The notes: generated by a model not told the origin, from the sequence alone. A stretch of 64,000 nucleotides of DNA from Microlunatus kandeliicorticis (GCF_014137855.1 NZ_JACGWT010000001.1:930001-994000), one strand, 5' to 3'. Positions 8,436 through 17,419 are shown, numbered from the stretch's first letter. Made by a program: numbers and translations.

Positions 8436-9263
8436 TCAGCTCTCCCAGACCCGCCAGGGGGCCTGCCCCTTGTCCCAGAGCCCGTTGAGCTCGGTCCAGT
8501 CGCGGAAGGTGTCCATGCCCATCCAGAAGCCCTCGTGGTGGTGCACGGCGAGCTCGCCGTCGGCCGCGATCTGCTGCAGCGGCTTCTTCTCGAGCATCAT
8601 GTCGACGTCGTCGTCGATGTACTTGTCGATCACCAGCCGGTCGAAGGCGAAGAACCCGCCGTTGACCCAGCCGGTGGCCAGGGTCGGCTTCTCGTTGAAC
8701 TCGGTCACCTGCGCGCCGTCGACGTGCATCTCGCCGTAGCGGCTGGTCGGGTGCACCCCGGTCACGGTGGCCAGTCGGCCCTCGCGGCGGTGGGTGTCGA
8801 GGACCTCGGCCAGGTTGACGTCACCGATCCCGTCGCCGTAGGTCAGCATGAAGGTGTCGGTGTCGATGAAGTGCGACACCCGCTTCACCCGGGCCGCCGT
8901 GCCGGTCAGCAGGCCGGTCTCGACGAAGGTGATCTCCCAGTCCTCGGCACCGGTCTGGCCGTGCCAGGTCGGCTCCTCGTTCACCTTGCCCAGCTGCAGG
9001 GTGAAGTCGTTGACGTTCTGCCGGTAGTCCAGGAAGTAGCGCCGGATCAGCTCGCTCTTGTAACCCAGCGCCAGGATGAACCGGCGGAAGCCGTAGTGGC
9101 TGTAGGTCTTCATGATGTGCCAGACGATCGGCTTGCCGCCGATGTCGACCAGCGGCTTCGGCAGCTTCTCGCTGGCCTCGCGCAGGCGGGTTCCCATCCC
9201 GCCGCACAGCAGCACCACCGGGATGTCGGCCGGATTCGCGTGCTCGGTCTTGCTCTCGTACAT
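8436..9263 (-). CDS. rfbF: Glucose-1-phosphate cytidylyltransferase
   Basis: The 275-residue protein carries the nucleotidyltransferase signature VLLCGGMGTRLREASEKLP followed by KPLVDIGGKPIVWHIM, plus the long-range features of RfbF such as YGFRRFILALGYKSELI, MLTYGDGIGDVNL and EGFWMGMDTFRDW. The enzyme makes CDP-glucose from CTP and glucose-1-phosphate, the entry step to CDP-deoxysugars. It heads the seven-gene minus-strand run that ends with wzy. The ATG is preceded by an unusual GGGGGAAAAG ribosome-binding stretch, also seen in variant form before other genes of this locus. Length matches the family. Confidence 0.92.
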   Translation of the reverse strand: MYESKTEHANPADIPVVLLCGGMGTRLREASEKLPKPLVDIGGKPIVWHIMKTYSHYGFRRFILALGYKSELIRRYFLDYRQNVNDFTLQLGKVNEEPTWHGQTGAEDWEITFVETGLLTGTAARVKRVSHFIDTDTFMLTYGDGIGDVNLAEVLDTHRREGRLATVTGVHPTSRYGEMHVDGAQVTEFNEKPTLATGWVNGGFFAFDRLVIDKYIDDDVDMMLEKKPLQQIAADGELAVHHHEGFWMGMDTFRDWTELNGLWDKGQAPWRVWES

Positions 9264-9307
9264 CTTTTCCCCCGTACGGATGTGTGGACAGTGCGTGGTG
9301 CCTGGTG

Positions 9308-10948
9308 TCAGGCGCCGGGTGACTTGAAGACGGAGACGACCGTCAGCAGCATGATCTTGAGATCCAGCCAGAGCGACCAGTTCTCGATGTAGAAGTTGTC
9401 GTAGCGGGCCCGCTCGGCGATGTCGGTGTCGCCGCGCGACCCGTGCACCTGGGCCCAGCCGGTGAGCCCGGAGGGCACCCGGTGGCGCGCGGCGTACCCG
9501 CCGTAGAGCCGGTCGAACTCGGCTACGAAGTGCGGCCGCTCGGGCCGCGGGCCGACCAGGCTCATGTCACCGCGCAGGATGTTGACCAGCTGCGGCAGCT
9601 CGTCGAGCGAGAGCTTGCGGATCAGCCGGCCGACCGGACCGACCCGGTCGTCGTGCGCGATGTTCCAGTTCGTGCGCGACTCGTCCTCGTTGACCGGTCG
9701 CATGGACCGGAACTTCATGATCACGATCCGCCGGCCGTCGACGCCGACCCGCTCCTGGCGGAAGATCACGCCGGGACCACCCTCGAGCCGGACGGCGAGC
9801 GCGACGGCGGCGAGCACCGGCGAGAGGATGATCAGCGCGATCGCCGAGAGCACCGCGTCGATGACGCGCTTGCAGCGCCACTGCCAGCTCCGGTACGCCG
9901 CGCGGCGCAGCCGGACCAGCGGCATGTCGCCGAGGAAGTCCATGTCCTGGCCGACCTGGGTGACCTCGTACAGCCGGGGCAGCACGAACAGCTCGCAGTG
10001 GTAGCGGTGGCACCCGCGGATCATGGCCACCAGCTCGGTCTCGCTGAGCTGGCTGCGGGCGATGATCAGCGCGCGCGGCGAGTACCTCTCGAGGATCGGG
10101 ATCAGCTGGGCCGGACCGCCGAGCACCGGTGCCGGCAGCGGCACCCGCTCCTCGACGTGCTGGTCGAGGAAACCGATCGGGGACAGCCCGCAGTCCGGGT
10201 GCCGGATCAGCTGGTTGGCCACGTCCCGGCCGGTGCTGTCGCAGCCGACCACGACGGTCGGGTGCGAGACGAATCCGCGCGCCCGCAGCGAGCGGACCGC
10301 CGCGTAGTTCAGGGTCCGGAAGGCCAGCACGGCCAACCCGGCCATGAAGACCACCTCGAAGTCCTCGAGCGCCGCCTTGCCGATCAGCTGCGAGCCGACG
10401 ATGAAGACCGCCACGGCCATCAGCCAGGCCTGGACGATCCGCGGCACGTCGTCGAGCACCGACAGCGCCAGCCGCGAGCGGTAGGCCCCGCCCAGCGCCA
10501 TCAGGGCCACCAGGATGACCGCGAACCCGGCCGCCTGCCGCAGCGACGTGTGCGTGACGACGGCGGCCAGCAGGCAGCCGGCGAGGTCACCGACCAGCAG
10601 CAGCGGGCGGATGCCGTCGCGGAGCAGCGGCATCCAGAAGGGCTTCTCGTGCTCGCCCGCGACCGGCTCGTCGCTGGCGGCCGGGTTCCAGACCACCCGT
10701 GGCGTGCGCGCCTCCGGGTCGTTGCTCACCGGGGACAGCACGATGGACTCCGGGAGCCCGACCGGCTGCGCGGTCACCGGCGGTCCGACCGGCTGATCGG
10801 TCACGGTCGGGTGGTGCCCGTCCAGGTCGACGACCGAGACGGACGGCTCGGCGGTGCCGAGAGCGGTGCCGACGGTCGGCTCGGGCGGCCCGGGACTCGA
10901 CCCGGGCGGCGCGACCCTGGGGCGCGCCGAAGACGATGAGATGCTCAC
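9308..10948 (-). CDS. Polyprenyl-phosphate glycosylphosphotransferase (initiating transferase)
   Basis: The 546-residue protein has a Pro-rich cytosolic N-terminus of about 110 residues, a cluster of membrane helices, a Rossmann-like central domain (VVVGCDSTGRDVANQLI) and a C-terminal bacterial sugar transferase domain. In the last domain GPGVIFRQERVG, IMKFRSM, KLSLDELPQLVNIL and GDMSLVGPRPERP are the family signatures. It transfers a sugar phosphate onto undecaprenyl phosphate, starting each repeat unit. The start is a GTG at 10948 with a GGGGG run 9 nt upstream. It lies 44 nt upstream of rfbF and may be transcribed with it. Glucose- or galactose-phosphate specificity cannot be decided. Confidence 0.9.
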   Translation of the reverse strand: MSISSSSARPRVAPPGSSPGPPEPTVGTALGTAEPSVSVVDLDGHHPTVTDQPVGPPVTAQPVGLPESIVLSPVSNDPEARTPRVVWNPAASDEPVAGEHEKPFWMPLLRDGIRPLLLVGDLAGCLLAAVVTHTSLRQAAGFAVILVALMALGGAYRSRLALSVLDDVPRIVQAWLMAVAVFIVGSQLIGKAALEDFEVVFMAGLAVLAFRTLNYAAVRSLRARGFVSHPTVVVGCDSTGRDVANQLIRHPDCGLSPIGFLDQHVEERVPLPAPVLGGPAQLIPILERYSPRALIIARSQLSETELVAMIRGCHRYHCELFVLPRLYEVTQVGQDMDFLGDMPLVRLRRAAYRSWQWRCKRVIDAVLSAIALIILSPVLAAVALAVRLEGGPGVIFRQERVGVDGRRIVIMKFRSMRPVNEDESRTNWNIAHDDRVGPVGRLIRKLSLDELPQLVNILRGDMSLVGPRPERPHFVAEFDRLYGGYAARHRVPSGLTGWAQVHGSRGDTDIAERARYDNFYIENWSLWLDLKIMLLTVVSVFKSPGA

Positions 10949-11033
10949 GCTGGGAAACCCCCGTTTATCCAGCTTGACGTTGTGGAGGTATGCGGTTGTG
11001 GGTTTAGAACGGCAGGCAGGCCCGCCAGGCGCC

Positions 11034-11049
11034 GGGTCCGGCTGGACCC
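11034..11049 (-). terminator. Short GC hairpin after the LhgO-like gene
   Basis: GGGTCC and GGACCC are separated by a 4-nt loop, with one further C-G pair outside. It lies about 10 nt past the stop at 11060 on the minus strand. There is no U tract, so this is only a terminator candidate. Confidence 0.3.
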
Positions 11050-11059
11050 GACCGCCGCG

Positions 11060-12277
11060 TCAGCGGACGGAGCTGAGCCCGAAGGTCTGCGCGGCCTGAC
11101 CGGCGAGCCGGTCGGCGATGGCCAGCGAGGCGGTGGCCGCCGGGCTGGGTGCGTTGAGCACGTGAACGCTGTGGTCGGTGCTCGAGAGCACGAAGTCGTC
11201 GACCAGCCCACCGCGGGCGTCCACCGCCTGGGCCCGGACGCCGGACGGGCCGAACACCAGCTGCTTGCCGGTGATCTCGGGCACGTAGCGCTGCAGGTCC
11301 TTGACGAACTTCGCCTTGACCACGTCGCGGAAGATCTCGGCCGCGCCGGTCTTCCAGTGCTTGCGGGCCAGCCCCGGGAAGCCGGGGTGCCGCAGGGTCT
11401 CGGTCAGGTCTCGCAGGTCGAAGCCGCTGCGCTTGTAGCCCTCGCGCTCGCCGGCCAGGACCGCGTTCGGGCCGGCCCACACCTCCTGGTCGAACCGCTT
11501 GGTGAAGTGCACGCCGAGGAACGGCAGGGCAGGGTCGGGCACCGGGTAGATCAGCCCGCGGCACAGGTGCCGGGCCTCCGGGGTGAGCGTGTAGTAGTCG
11601 CCCCGGAACGGGTAGATCGCGACCTCGGGGTCGGCGTCCATCCGGGCGACCCGGTCGGAGTGCAGACCGGCGCAGCTGATCAGGTTCTTGGCCCGGAACT
11701 CGCCGCGGCCGGTGGTGACGACCGACTCGTCCCCGACCCGGGTGATGCTGCGCACCTCGTGGCCGTAGTACAGCTCGGCACCGGCCTCGACCAGCAGCCG
11801 GGCCAGCGTGCGGGTGACCCCGGCGAAGTCGATGATCCCCGTCCGCGGGCTGTGCAGCGCCCGGATCCCGGCGGCGTGCGGCTCGATCTCCCGCAGCTCC
11901 TCGGGCCCGACCACCCGCAGTCCGGGGACGCCGTTGGCGTGCCCGCGCTCTTCGAGGTCGGCCAGTCTCCCGAGCTCGCTCTCCTCGGTGGCGATGATGA
12001 GCTTGCCGCACAGCTCGTAGCTGACGCCGTGCTCGTCGGCGAAGCGCTCCATCCGGGCCTTACCGTCGACGCACAGCTGCGCCTTGAGCGAGCCGGGCTT
12101 GTAGTACACGCCGGCGTGCAGGACTCCGCTGTTGTGGCCGCTCTGGTGCCGACCCGGGCCGGTCTCCTTCTCGAGCACGGCGACCCGGAGCGACGGGTGA
12201 TCCGTCAGCAGCTGGCGTGCGGTGGCGAGCCCGACGATGCCGGCGCCCACGACGATGACGTCATAGAAATCAGACAA
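11060..12277 (-). CDS. lhgO: FAD-dependent L-2-hydroxyglutarate oxidase-like protein
   Basis: The 405-residue protein opens with an FAD-binding GAGIVG (residues 11-16) followed by GLATARQLL, and contains QSGHNSGVLHAGVYY and the NAPSPAATASLAIADR C-terminal FAD-contact region typical of the LhgO/L2HGDH family in the DAO superfamily. The family oxidises L-2-hydroxyglutarate to 2-oxoglutarate at the membrane. The TTG at 12277 is chosen because it gives the family-typical start MSDFYDVIVVGAG and has a GGGGG run 8 nt upstream; an ATG at 12301 would place that run inside the gene. Its location within a polysaccharide locus is unusual and may mean a different 2-hydroxy acid or sugar substrate. Confidence 0.8.
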   Translation of the reverse strand: MSDFYDVIVVGAGIVGLATARQLLTDHPSLRVAVLEKETGPGRHQSGHNSGVLHAGVYYKPGSLKAQLCVDGKARMERFADEHGVSYELCGKLIIATEESELGRLADLEERGHANGVPGLRVVGPEELREIEPHAAGIRALHSPRTGIIDFAGVTRTLARLLVEAGAELYYGHEVRSITRVGDESVVTTGRGEFRAKNLISCAGLHSDRVARMDADPEVAIYPFRGDYYTLTPEARHLCRGLIYPVPDPALPFLGVHFTKRFDQEVWAGPNAVLAGEREGYKRSGFDLRDLTETLRHPGFPGLARKHWKTGAAEIFRDVVKAKFVKDLQRYVPEITGKQLVFGPSGVRAQAVDARGGLVDDFVLSSTDHSVHVLNAPSPAATASLAIADRLAGQAAQTFGLSSVR

Positions 12278-12721
12278 GATGAATTCCCCCGTGAAATACA
12301 CGGCCCCCCGACCGGGCCGAGGGCGTCTGCTCCCTCGACACGAGAACAGTAACCGCTCGTAGGCCCATTTCTTTCTTCCTGGTGCAATCCACTTCCTGTG
12401 TGAATCCTGAAGATGGCCTCAGGAACCGCCGCGGGCGTCGGGTCCGGGGTCGACCAGAACGATCGCGCCACGAGGGCAGACCCGGGCGAGCTCCGATCGA
12501 GGGAGTGCCACACGGCGCTGCGGGCCGGCCAACGGAGGGTGCACGCCTAGACTGCACGGAACTCGACGACCTCTGCCGCCGACCATCGGAAGTGTGATGC
12601 CCGCCCCCTGGACACCCTCGCCCGACCACCTGGAGCGCTACAGGCCCACCGCCTGCGGGCCGCGGGGACATCGATCGTCCCGGCGCGGGCCGCAGTCCGT
12701 CACGCAGCGTGGAGCCTAGCC
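12278..12721. other. 444-bp intergenic region between divergent genes
   Basis: No convincing gene is present. An A/T-richer patch around 12350-12415 (pyrimidine/purine tracts near TTTCTTTCTTCC) stands out from the GC-rich surroundings and probably holds the minus-strand promoter of the LhgO-like gene. A TAGACT box at 12548-12553 could be a -10 element for the plus-strand acetyltransferase gene, leaving a leader of about 160 nt. Confidence 0.4.
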
Positions 12722-13960
12722 GTGGCGCCTGAGATCAGCCTGCGTGCTGCGGACCGGCTCTCGGCCACAGAGACCGGACAGTGGGAGGCGCTCTTCGCTG
12801 CGCAGGCCGAGGACCCCGGTGAGGTCGTCAATCCGTTCACCGCGCCCTCGTGGGTGCTCGCCTGGTACCGCCACTTCGTGGCGGTGGAGGACCGGGTGCT
12901 GCTCTGGATCGAGGAGGACGGCCAGTTGGTCGGGGTCGCACCCTTTTATCGCGGCCGGGTGGGGATCAGCCGGTTCCGCTTCGGCACCCGTCTGCAGCTG
13001 GTCGGTCTGGGTCTAGCGGGCTCACCGCTCGAGCTGCCGCAGGTACTCACGCGCCCGGGTGCCGCCCGCACCGTGCTGGCGGGGCTCGTCCAGACGATGG
13101 TCACTGACAAGTCACTGCTGAGCCGGGACACCTGGGCAGAGATCTCGGTGGGGATCGGTCAGGGGTGGTTCGAGCCGCAGTGGGTCCACGACTCCGGCCA
13201 GCCGTTCGCGTTCTGGCGACACCAGGCGGCCCGGGCTTGCGTGGTCCTCCCGCTCGAGGCCGACTGGGAGAGCACCCGCAGCCGTCTCAAACGCAACGTC
13301 AAGGAAAGCCTGCGGCGCTCGCGCAACCGGCTCAAGAAGGACGGTCGACCGTACGCGGTCGAGCAGCTCGGCCAAGGGCTCGACGCGCCGATCGAGCTCG
13401 CCGCGGTCGACGAGTTCCTCGGGCTGCACCGCCACCGGTCGTCCCTGTCCGGGCGGCCGTCGCACCACGACGCCTACGCCCGTCCGGACTTCCGCCGGTT
13501 CATGCGCGACCTGCTCCCGGAGCTCGGTGACCGCGGGCTCGCTCGGTTGGCGCGGCTCCGGCTGGGGGACCGGGTGGTCGCCTCGCAGCTGATACTGGAG
13601 GCGCCGGGCACCTGGTACGTGCACTCCTCGGGCTTCGACCCCGACGAGTGGGCACTCGGTCCGGTCACCTACATCCAGGAGCAGGTCTTCGAACAGGCCA
13701 CCCAGGCTGGGGTCCGCTGGATCAACCTGTCGCCGGGCCCGAACCTGTCCAAGATGCGCTGGAGCGAGCGGATGGCGGTCTCCGACGACTTCGCGTTCGG
13801 GAGCGGGGGCAAGGCCCTACGATCCCGCTACACCGCATTCGCGGCGGGAAGCGCGGTCTCGCAGGTCAACCACGTGTCCGAAGAGGCGTCCCGGGCCAGT
13901 CGCTCGACGGGGTCGCACCCGGAGGTCGCCGGCTCTGGTCAGCCCCAGAGCCGGCGGTAG
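12722..13960 (+). CDS. CelD/BcsL-type GNAT acetyltransferase
   Basis: The 412-residue protein resembles the two-lobed GNAT proteins annotated as CelD/BcsL (cellulose biosynthesis) acetyltransferases, related to FemAB. It has FTAPSWVLAWYRHF near the N-terminus, a basic RLKRNVKESLRRSRNRL helix in the middle and a C-terminal acyl-CoA lobe with RLGDRVVASQLIL and YIQEQVFEQATQAGVRWINL. Members modify exopolysaccharide or its precursors, though substrates are rarely known. The GTG at 12722 has GGAG about 6 nt upstream. Its 3' end overlaps the convergent GH26-like gene by 22 nt. The C-terminal 40 residues are low complexity. Confidence 0.75.
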   Translation: MAPEISLRAADRLSATETGQWEALFAAQAEDPGEVVNPFTAPSWVLAWYRHFVAVEDRVLLWIEEDGQLVGVAPFYRGRVGISRFRFGTRLQLVGLGLAGSPLELPQVLTRPGAARTVLAGLVQTMVTDKSLLSRDTWAEISVGIGQGWFEPQWVHDSGQPFAFWRHQAARACVVLPLEADWESTRSRLKRNVKESLRRSRNRLKKDGRPYAVEQLGQGLDAPIELAAVDEFLGLHRHRSSLSGRPSHHDAYARPDFRRFMRDLLPELGDRGLARLARLRLGDRVVASQLILEAPGTWYVHSSGFDPDEWALGPVTYIQEQVFEQATQAGVRWINLSPGPNLSKMRWSERMAVSDDFAFGSGGKALRSRYTAFAAGSAVSQVNHVSEEASRASRSTGSHPEVAGSGQPQSRR

Positions 13961-15126
13961 GCCGCCGCCGAGGCCGGATTCTGCACCGGATCGTAGATGC
14001 TGTTGCGGATCGAGGTCTCCGGCTCGCTGAAGTAACTCTCGAGCACCAGGATGTCCTGATTGGCCTCGAAGAACCCGCGCATCCTCTCGATGAAGAGTGG
14101 GTTGTCCCCGCGGCCCTGCTGTGACGGGTCGGCCAGTCCCCATTCGGGAACGCTGAGCCCCTTGCCGTGCGCCCGGGCGAAGGCGGCGACATCACCGATC
14201 CCGACCGATGAGGACGGGTGCTGGGTCCGCGCCCAGGTGGCGTCGTCGGTGGTGATCGTGTTGTACCAGTCGTACGTGTCGCAGCCGACCAGGTCGACCA
14301 CGTCATCGCCGGGGTAGAGGTCGGTGAGCGCGTCGGTGCGGGAGTCCTGGCCGCGGAGCTTCGTGCCGCAGGCCAGATCGAAGTCGATGACCAGGTCGGG
14401 TGCGACCGACCGGAGCACACCGACGATGTGGCGGAAGGCGTTGCGGTAGGCCGCCGCCTGGCTGGCCCGGGTGTTCCAGGGGAACCAGTCGCCGTTGGCC
14501 TCCCAACCGATCCGGACGATCGCCCTGCCTCGCTGGTTGGCCAGCAGGTCCTTGGCGACTTGACGGTAGACGTCATCGTGCTCGCCGCGCACGATCGAGT
14601 CGAAGTCCCCGGGATCGTTCGTGGGGAGCATCGGGAGCCCGTAGACCAGCACACCGGGGAAACCGTTGAACGTCGAGATGTGCCAGTTCGACTCGCTGAT
14701 CTCGCTCCAGCTGCCGGAGGCGGGGTAGGTCGTGGCCGCATCGAGCGGTTTCCCCCGCCAGGTCCCGAACGCCTTGTAGCGCTGCGCGGTGGCGACCCCA
14801 CCACCGACCCAGGCGCCGGAGAACCATGGCGATCCGGAGGGCGGAGTGCCCAGGAGCGTCCGAGCTCGCTGCAGACCCGGCCTGACGCCGCCGGGGATCG
14901 GGGTGACGCTGACGCTGGGTACGGGTTCGACCGCCTCGCGATCGATCGTGCGCCCGATGGCCACCGACCCCGCGGTCACCGCAAGCACGAGCGCCACGAC
15001 GACGGCAAGCACCCGCGGTCGGCGCCAGAACGGCAGTCGGGCCGCCTTGGTGGCATCGGTGGATCCGGCGTGCGCGCTCGAGCCGGTCGGACCGGGCGAT
15101 TCCGTGGTGCTCGGCTCGGCGCTCAT
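13939..15126 (-). CDS. GH26-like glycosidase, membrane-anchored
   Basis: The 395-residue protein has one N-terminal membrane helix (about residues 35-57, after a Ser/Thr-rich cytosolic tail) and an extracytoplasmic domain related to GH26 beta-mannanases. The likely acid/base glutamate is in RIGWEANGDW and the nucleophile glutamate in LSVPEWGLAD, with GCDTYDWYN between. It shares the blocks GAWVGG, AFGTWRG and YPGDDV with the paralog at 17634. The ATG overlaps the stop of the upstream gene (ATGA), so it belongs to the wzx operon. It may trim or process the exopolysaccharide, or act as a lyase-like release factor; the polymer is unknown. Confidence 0.75.
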   Translation of the reverse strand: MSAEPSTTESPGPTGSSAHAGSTDATKAARLPFWRRPRVLAVVVALVLAVTAGSVAIGRTIDREAVEPVPSVSVTPIPGGVRPGLQRARTLLGTPPSGSPWFSGAWVGGGVATAQRYKAFGTWRGKPLDAATTYPASGSWSEISESNWHISTFNGFPGVLVYGLPMLPTNDPGDFDSIVRGEHDDVYRQVAKDLLANQRGRAIVRIGWEANGDWFPWNTRASQAAAYRNAFRHIVGVLRSVAPDLVIDFDLACGTKLRGQDSRTDALTDLYPGDDVVDLVGCDTYDWYNTITTDDATWARTQHPSSSVGIGDVAAFARAHGKGLSVPEWGLADPSQQGRGDNPLFIERMRGFFEANQDILVLESYFSEPETSIRNSIYDPVQNPASAAAYRRLWG

Positions 15127-16088
15127 CCGGCCTCGCGGCGCGGTGTCGACGGGCTCATCAGGTCCGCCTCGATAGTGGCCGCGGCCTCCTCGTCTCCGCG
15201 CTCTCGGAGCCAGTCGACGACCTCGCGAGCCACGGTGGGCCAGTCCCGGTCGGTCGAGACCACCTCGTCCTCGAGGTGACTGGCCCGGGTCGGGCCCACC
15301 GCGTAGAGCCGGTGCGGGTCCTTGCGCCGCGTGAGGGCGCGGAGGTTGAGCGCGACCCGGAACGGGATGAGAACGATCGTCCGCACGACTCCGCGCAGGG
15401 TCGGCTGGAAATCGTCTGGGAGCCCGATCAGGTACTCGAAGCCGTGGTAGGGGACGACGCCCTGGTAGAGCAGGCAGGTCTCGTGGTCGAGAAAGCGCCG
15501 ACGGAAGGGCACCATGGCCTGGGCGAAGATGCCGCGGTCGGCCTCGACCGCGCCGACCCGAGCGCTGAACGTACTGGTGATCGACGGGTGGTGCCACCAG
15601 TGCTCACCTGGGAAATCGACCGACGGTTCGGGCCGCCATCCGCGGGGAAGGCTGAACTGCCGCCGCGAGTTCGGGTCGTCGTAGTCGGGCTCGCCTGCGT
15701 AGAGCGCGAAGTAGGACGCCTGCGGCAGCCGCTCGGCGCCGTTGCGGAGGGTCAGGAACGCGTCCTCGGTGAAGAGGTAGTCGTCCTCGTTGAACGACAC
15801 CACGTCGTCCGCCGGCCAGCCCCGTCGCGCGGGCAGATCGAGGGCGAAGCGGTAGCTGGCCCGCATGCCACCTGGCTGGTCACCGAGAGAGACGACTTCG
15901 CCGGCGCGCTCCATTAGACGCAACCGATCAGCAGGGATCGGGCCGTCGTTGAGGAACAGCACCTCGGCGTCGGGCACCTGCTCGGCGGCGCGGATGAACG
16001 AGGCCAGGCAGAGCAGTTTGCTGTAGTAGGCCGGCCGGTTCTTCCGGTTCTCTCCGCCGTAGGAGCGGTGGAGCAGTCTCAGTCGCAT
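15123..16088 (-). CDS. Unclassified polysaccharide-locus protein, possible GT-A glycosyltransferase
   Basis: I do not recognise the family with confidence. The 321-residue protein begins MRLRLLHRSYGGENRKNR, then has SKLLCLASFIRAAEQVPDA and VLFLNDGPIPADRL, reminiscent of a nucleotide-sugar binding half. An acidic FNEDDYLF motif could be a metal-binding DxD-like site. Conserved-looking aromatics follow (GEHWWHHPSITSTFSARV). No membrane helices are evident. The ATG at 16088 has GGAGA 6-7 nt upstream; an alternative ATG at 16148 overlaps the wzx stop (ATGA) and would add 20 residues. Sitting between the flippase and a GH26-like gene, it probably adds a sugar to the repeat unit. Confidence 0.6.
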   Translation of the reverse strand: MRLRLLHRSYGGENRKNRPAYYSKLLCLASFIRAAEQVPDAEVLFLNDGPIPADRLRLMERAGEVVSLGDQPGGMRASYRFALDLPARRGWPADDVVSFNEDDYLFTEDAFLTLRNGAERLPQASYFALYAGEPDYDDPNSRRQFSLPRGWRPEPSVDFPGEHWWHHPSITSTFSARVGAVEADRGIFAQAMVPFRRRFLDHETCLLYQGVVPYHGFEYLIGLPDDFQPTLRGVVRTIVLIPFRVALNLRALTRRKDPHRLYAVGPTRASHLEDEVVSTDRDWPTVAREVVDWLRERGDEEAAATIEADLMSPSTPRREAG

Positions 16089-16144
16089 CGTGTCTCCGTT
16101 GCTGGAAGGTCGGTGCTGGGCCAGGGGCTGCGGATCGTCGTAGA

Positions 16145-17419
16145 TCATCCGGCCGCCTGGACGAGCGGTTCGCGCGGGGCGGGCACCGGAGCGGCGAGCG
16201 CGCGGCGGAGGGCAAGCAGCCACAACGGCAGGACGACCGCTTCGGTCAGGGCCAGAGCCCAGGCCGCGCCGGTCTCGGCCCAGAGGTAGGCGCCGCCGAT
16301 CACGGTGGCCAGCAAGATGGGGCCCTTGATGAGGTTGATGCGGAACGTGCGTTGTGCCTGGCCCATCCCGTAGAGAACGCCCGCCGGCCCATTCGCCAGC
16401 GAGGAAGCGAGAGAACTCAGGCCCATCGGTAGCAGGACCAGGGCGGCTCCGGCCCACGAGTCGCCGAACAGGGCCGACCCCCAGCGGTCGGGGATGAGCA
16501 GCAGCACGACGAGGTAGACCGCGGTGATCGTCCCGAGCACGCCCGAGATCCCCAGACCGAAGAGCCCGCGCCGGCGGGCGTCGAGCTCGGGGCGGCGAGC
16601 GATCTCCGGGACCGCGAACTGGAACACGGCGGCACCGACCACGCCGAGCGGCCCGAGCAGTACCTGCGCTGCGCGCAGGCTGCCGACCGCGTTCGCCGAA
16701 ACGATCGCACCGACGATCAGGATGGCCAGCTGCATCGCACCCAGACCGATCACGTACTCGGCGAAGAGGAAGCGGCTCAGCTCGCGCTGCTCGACCAGCC
16801 AGGAGATCCCGCGAGCAGGACGCGGGACGACACGCAGCACGATCAGCCCCAGCACACCGGCGACGGTGCCGGCGAGTCCCCAGGCCAGTACCAGCGAGCC
16901 GAGTCCCGCGGTCGCGGTGAGGACCAGTACGGCGAGAGCGCAGAACTGCAGGACCGTCCAGACGCCGTCGATCAGCGCGGCGTGCCAGGCACGCCCGAGC
17001 GCGAAGAAGCACATACGGCAGCTGTCCTGCACCAGCAGCCCGGGCAGGACCGGGGCCAGGGCGATCAGCGCCAGCCCGGTCTGCCCGCCGAGTGCAGCAC
17101 CGACGCCGAGACTGATCAGGGCGCCGCCCATCCCAGCGAGCAGGGCGAAACCGAACGCGCGGGCTGCGGCCTCTCGGACCACCTCGGGTGACTGGGCGCT
17201 GAACGCGATCTGCAGCGGCTGACCCACCACCGCCCGGGTGACGGCGATCGCGATCCCGAAGACGAGGAAGGCGATCGAGAAGGCGCCGAAGGCGTGAGCA
17301 TCGACCGAGCGCGCGACCACGATCGAGAGCGCGACGTTGCTCAGGGCAGAGAGGACCTGATCGACGACGTTGCCGCCGATCCGTCCGAGCAGGCGCGAAG
17401 GCGCCAGCGCACGTTTCAC
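16145..17419 (-). CDS. Wzx-like oligosaccharide flippase (MOP superfamily)
   Basis: The 424-residue protein has 12 or so hydrophobic segments evenly spread over its length and starts with a short basic tail, VKRALAPSRLLGRIGGNVVDQ, as in polysaccharide transport proteins of the MOP/MATE fold. It would flip lipid-linked repeat units across the membrane for Wzy-like polymerisation. It is the first gene of a three-gene operon with the glycosyltransferase candidate and a GH26-like enzyme. The GTG start is preceded by GGGGGGAATTC, a ribosome-binding stretch nearly identical to that of the LhgO-like gene. Confidence 0.85.
   Translation of the reverse strand: MKRALAPSRLLGRIGGNVVDQVLSALSNVALSIVVARSVDAHAFGAFSIAFLVFGIAIAVTRAVVGQPLQIAFSAQSPEVVREAAARAFGFALLAGMGGALISLGVGAALGGQTGLALIALAPVLPGLLVQDSCRMCFFALGRAWHAALIDGVWTVLQFCALAVLVLTATAGLGSLVLAWGLAGTVAGVLGLIVLRVVPRPARGISWLVEQRELSRFLFAEYVIGLGAMQLAILIVGAIVSANAVGSLRAAQVLLGPLGVVGAAVFQFAVPEIARRPELDARRRGLFGLGISGVLGTITAVYLVVLLLIPDRWGSALFGDSWAGAALVLLPMGLSSLASSLANGPAGVLYGMGQAQRTFRINLIKGPILLATVIGGAYLWAETGAAWALALTEAVVLPLWLLALRRALAAPVPAPREPLVQAAG

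Noticed and set aside
12382-12597. A 71-codon plus-strand frame in the intergenic region
   Set aside because: It is Arg/Gly-rich, has no ribosome-binding site and crosses the probable promoter region.
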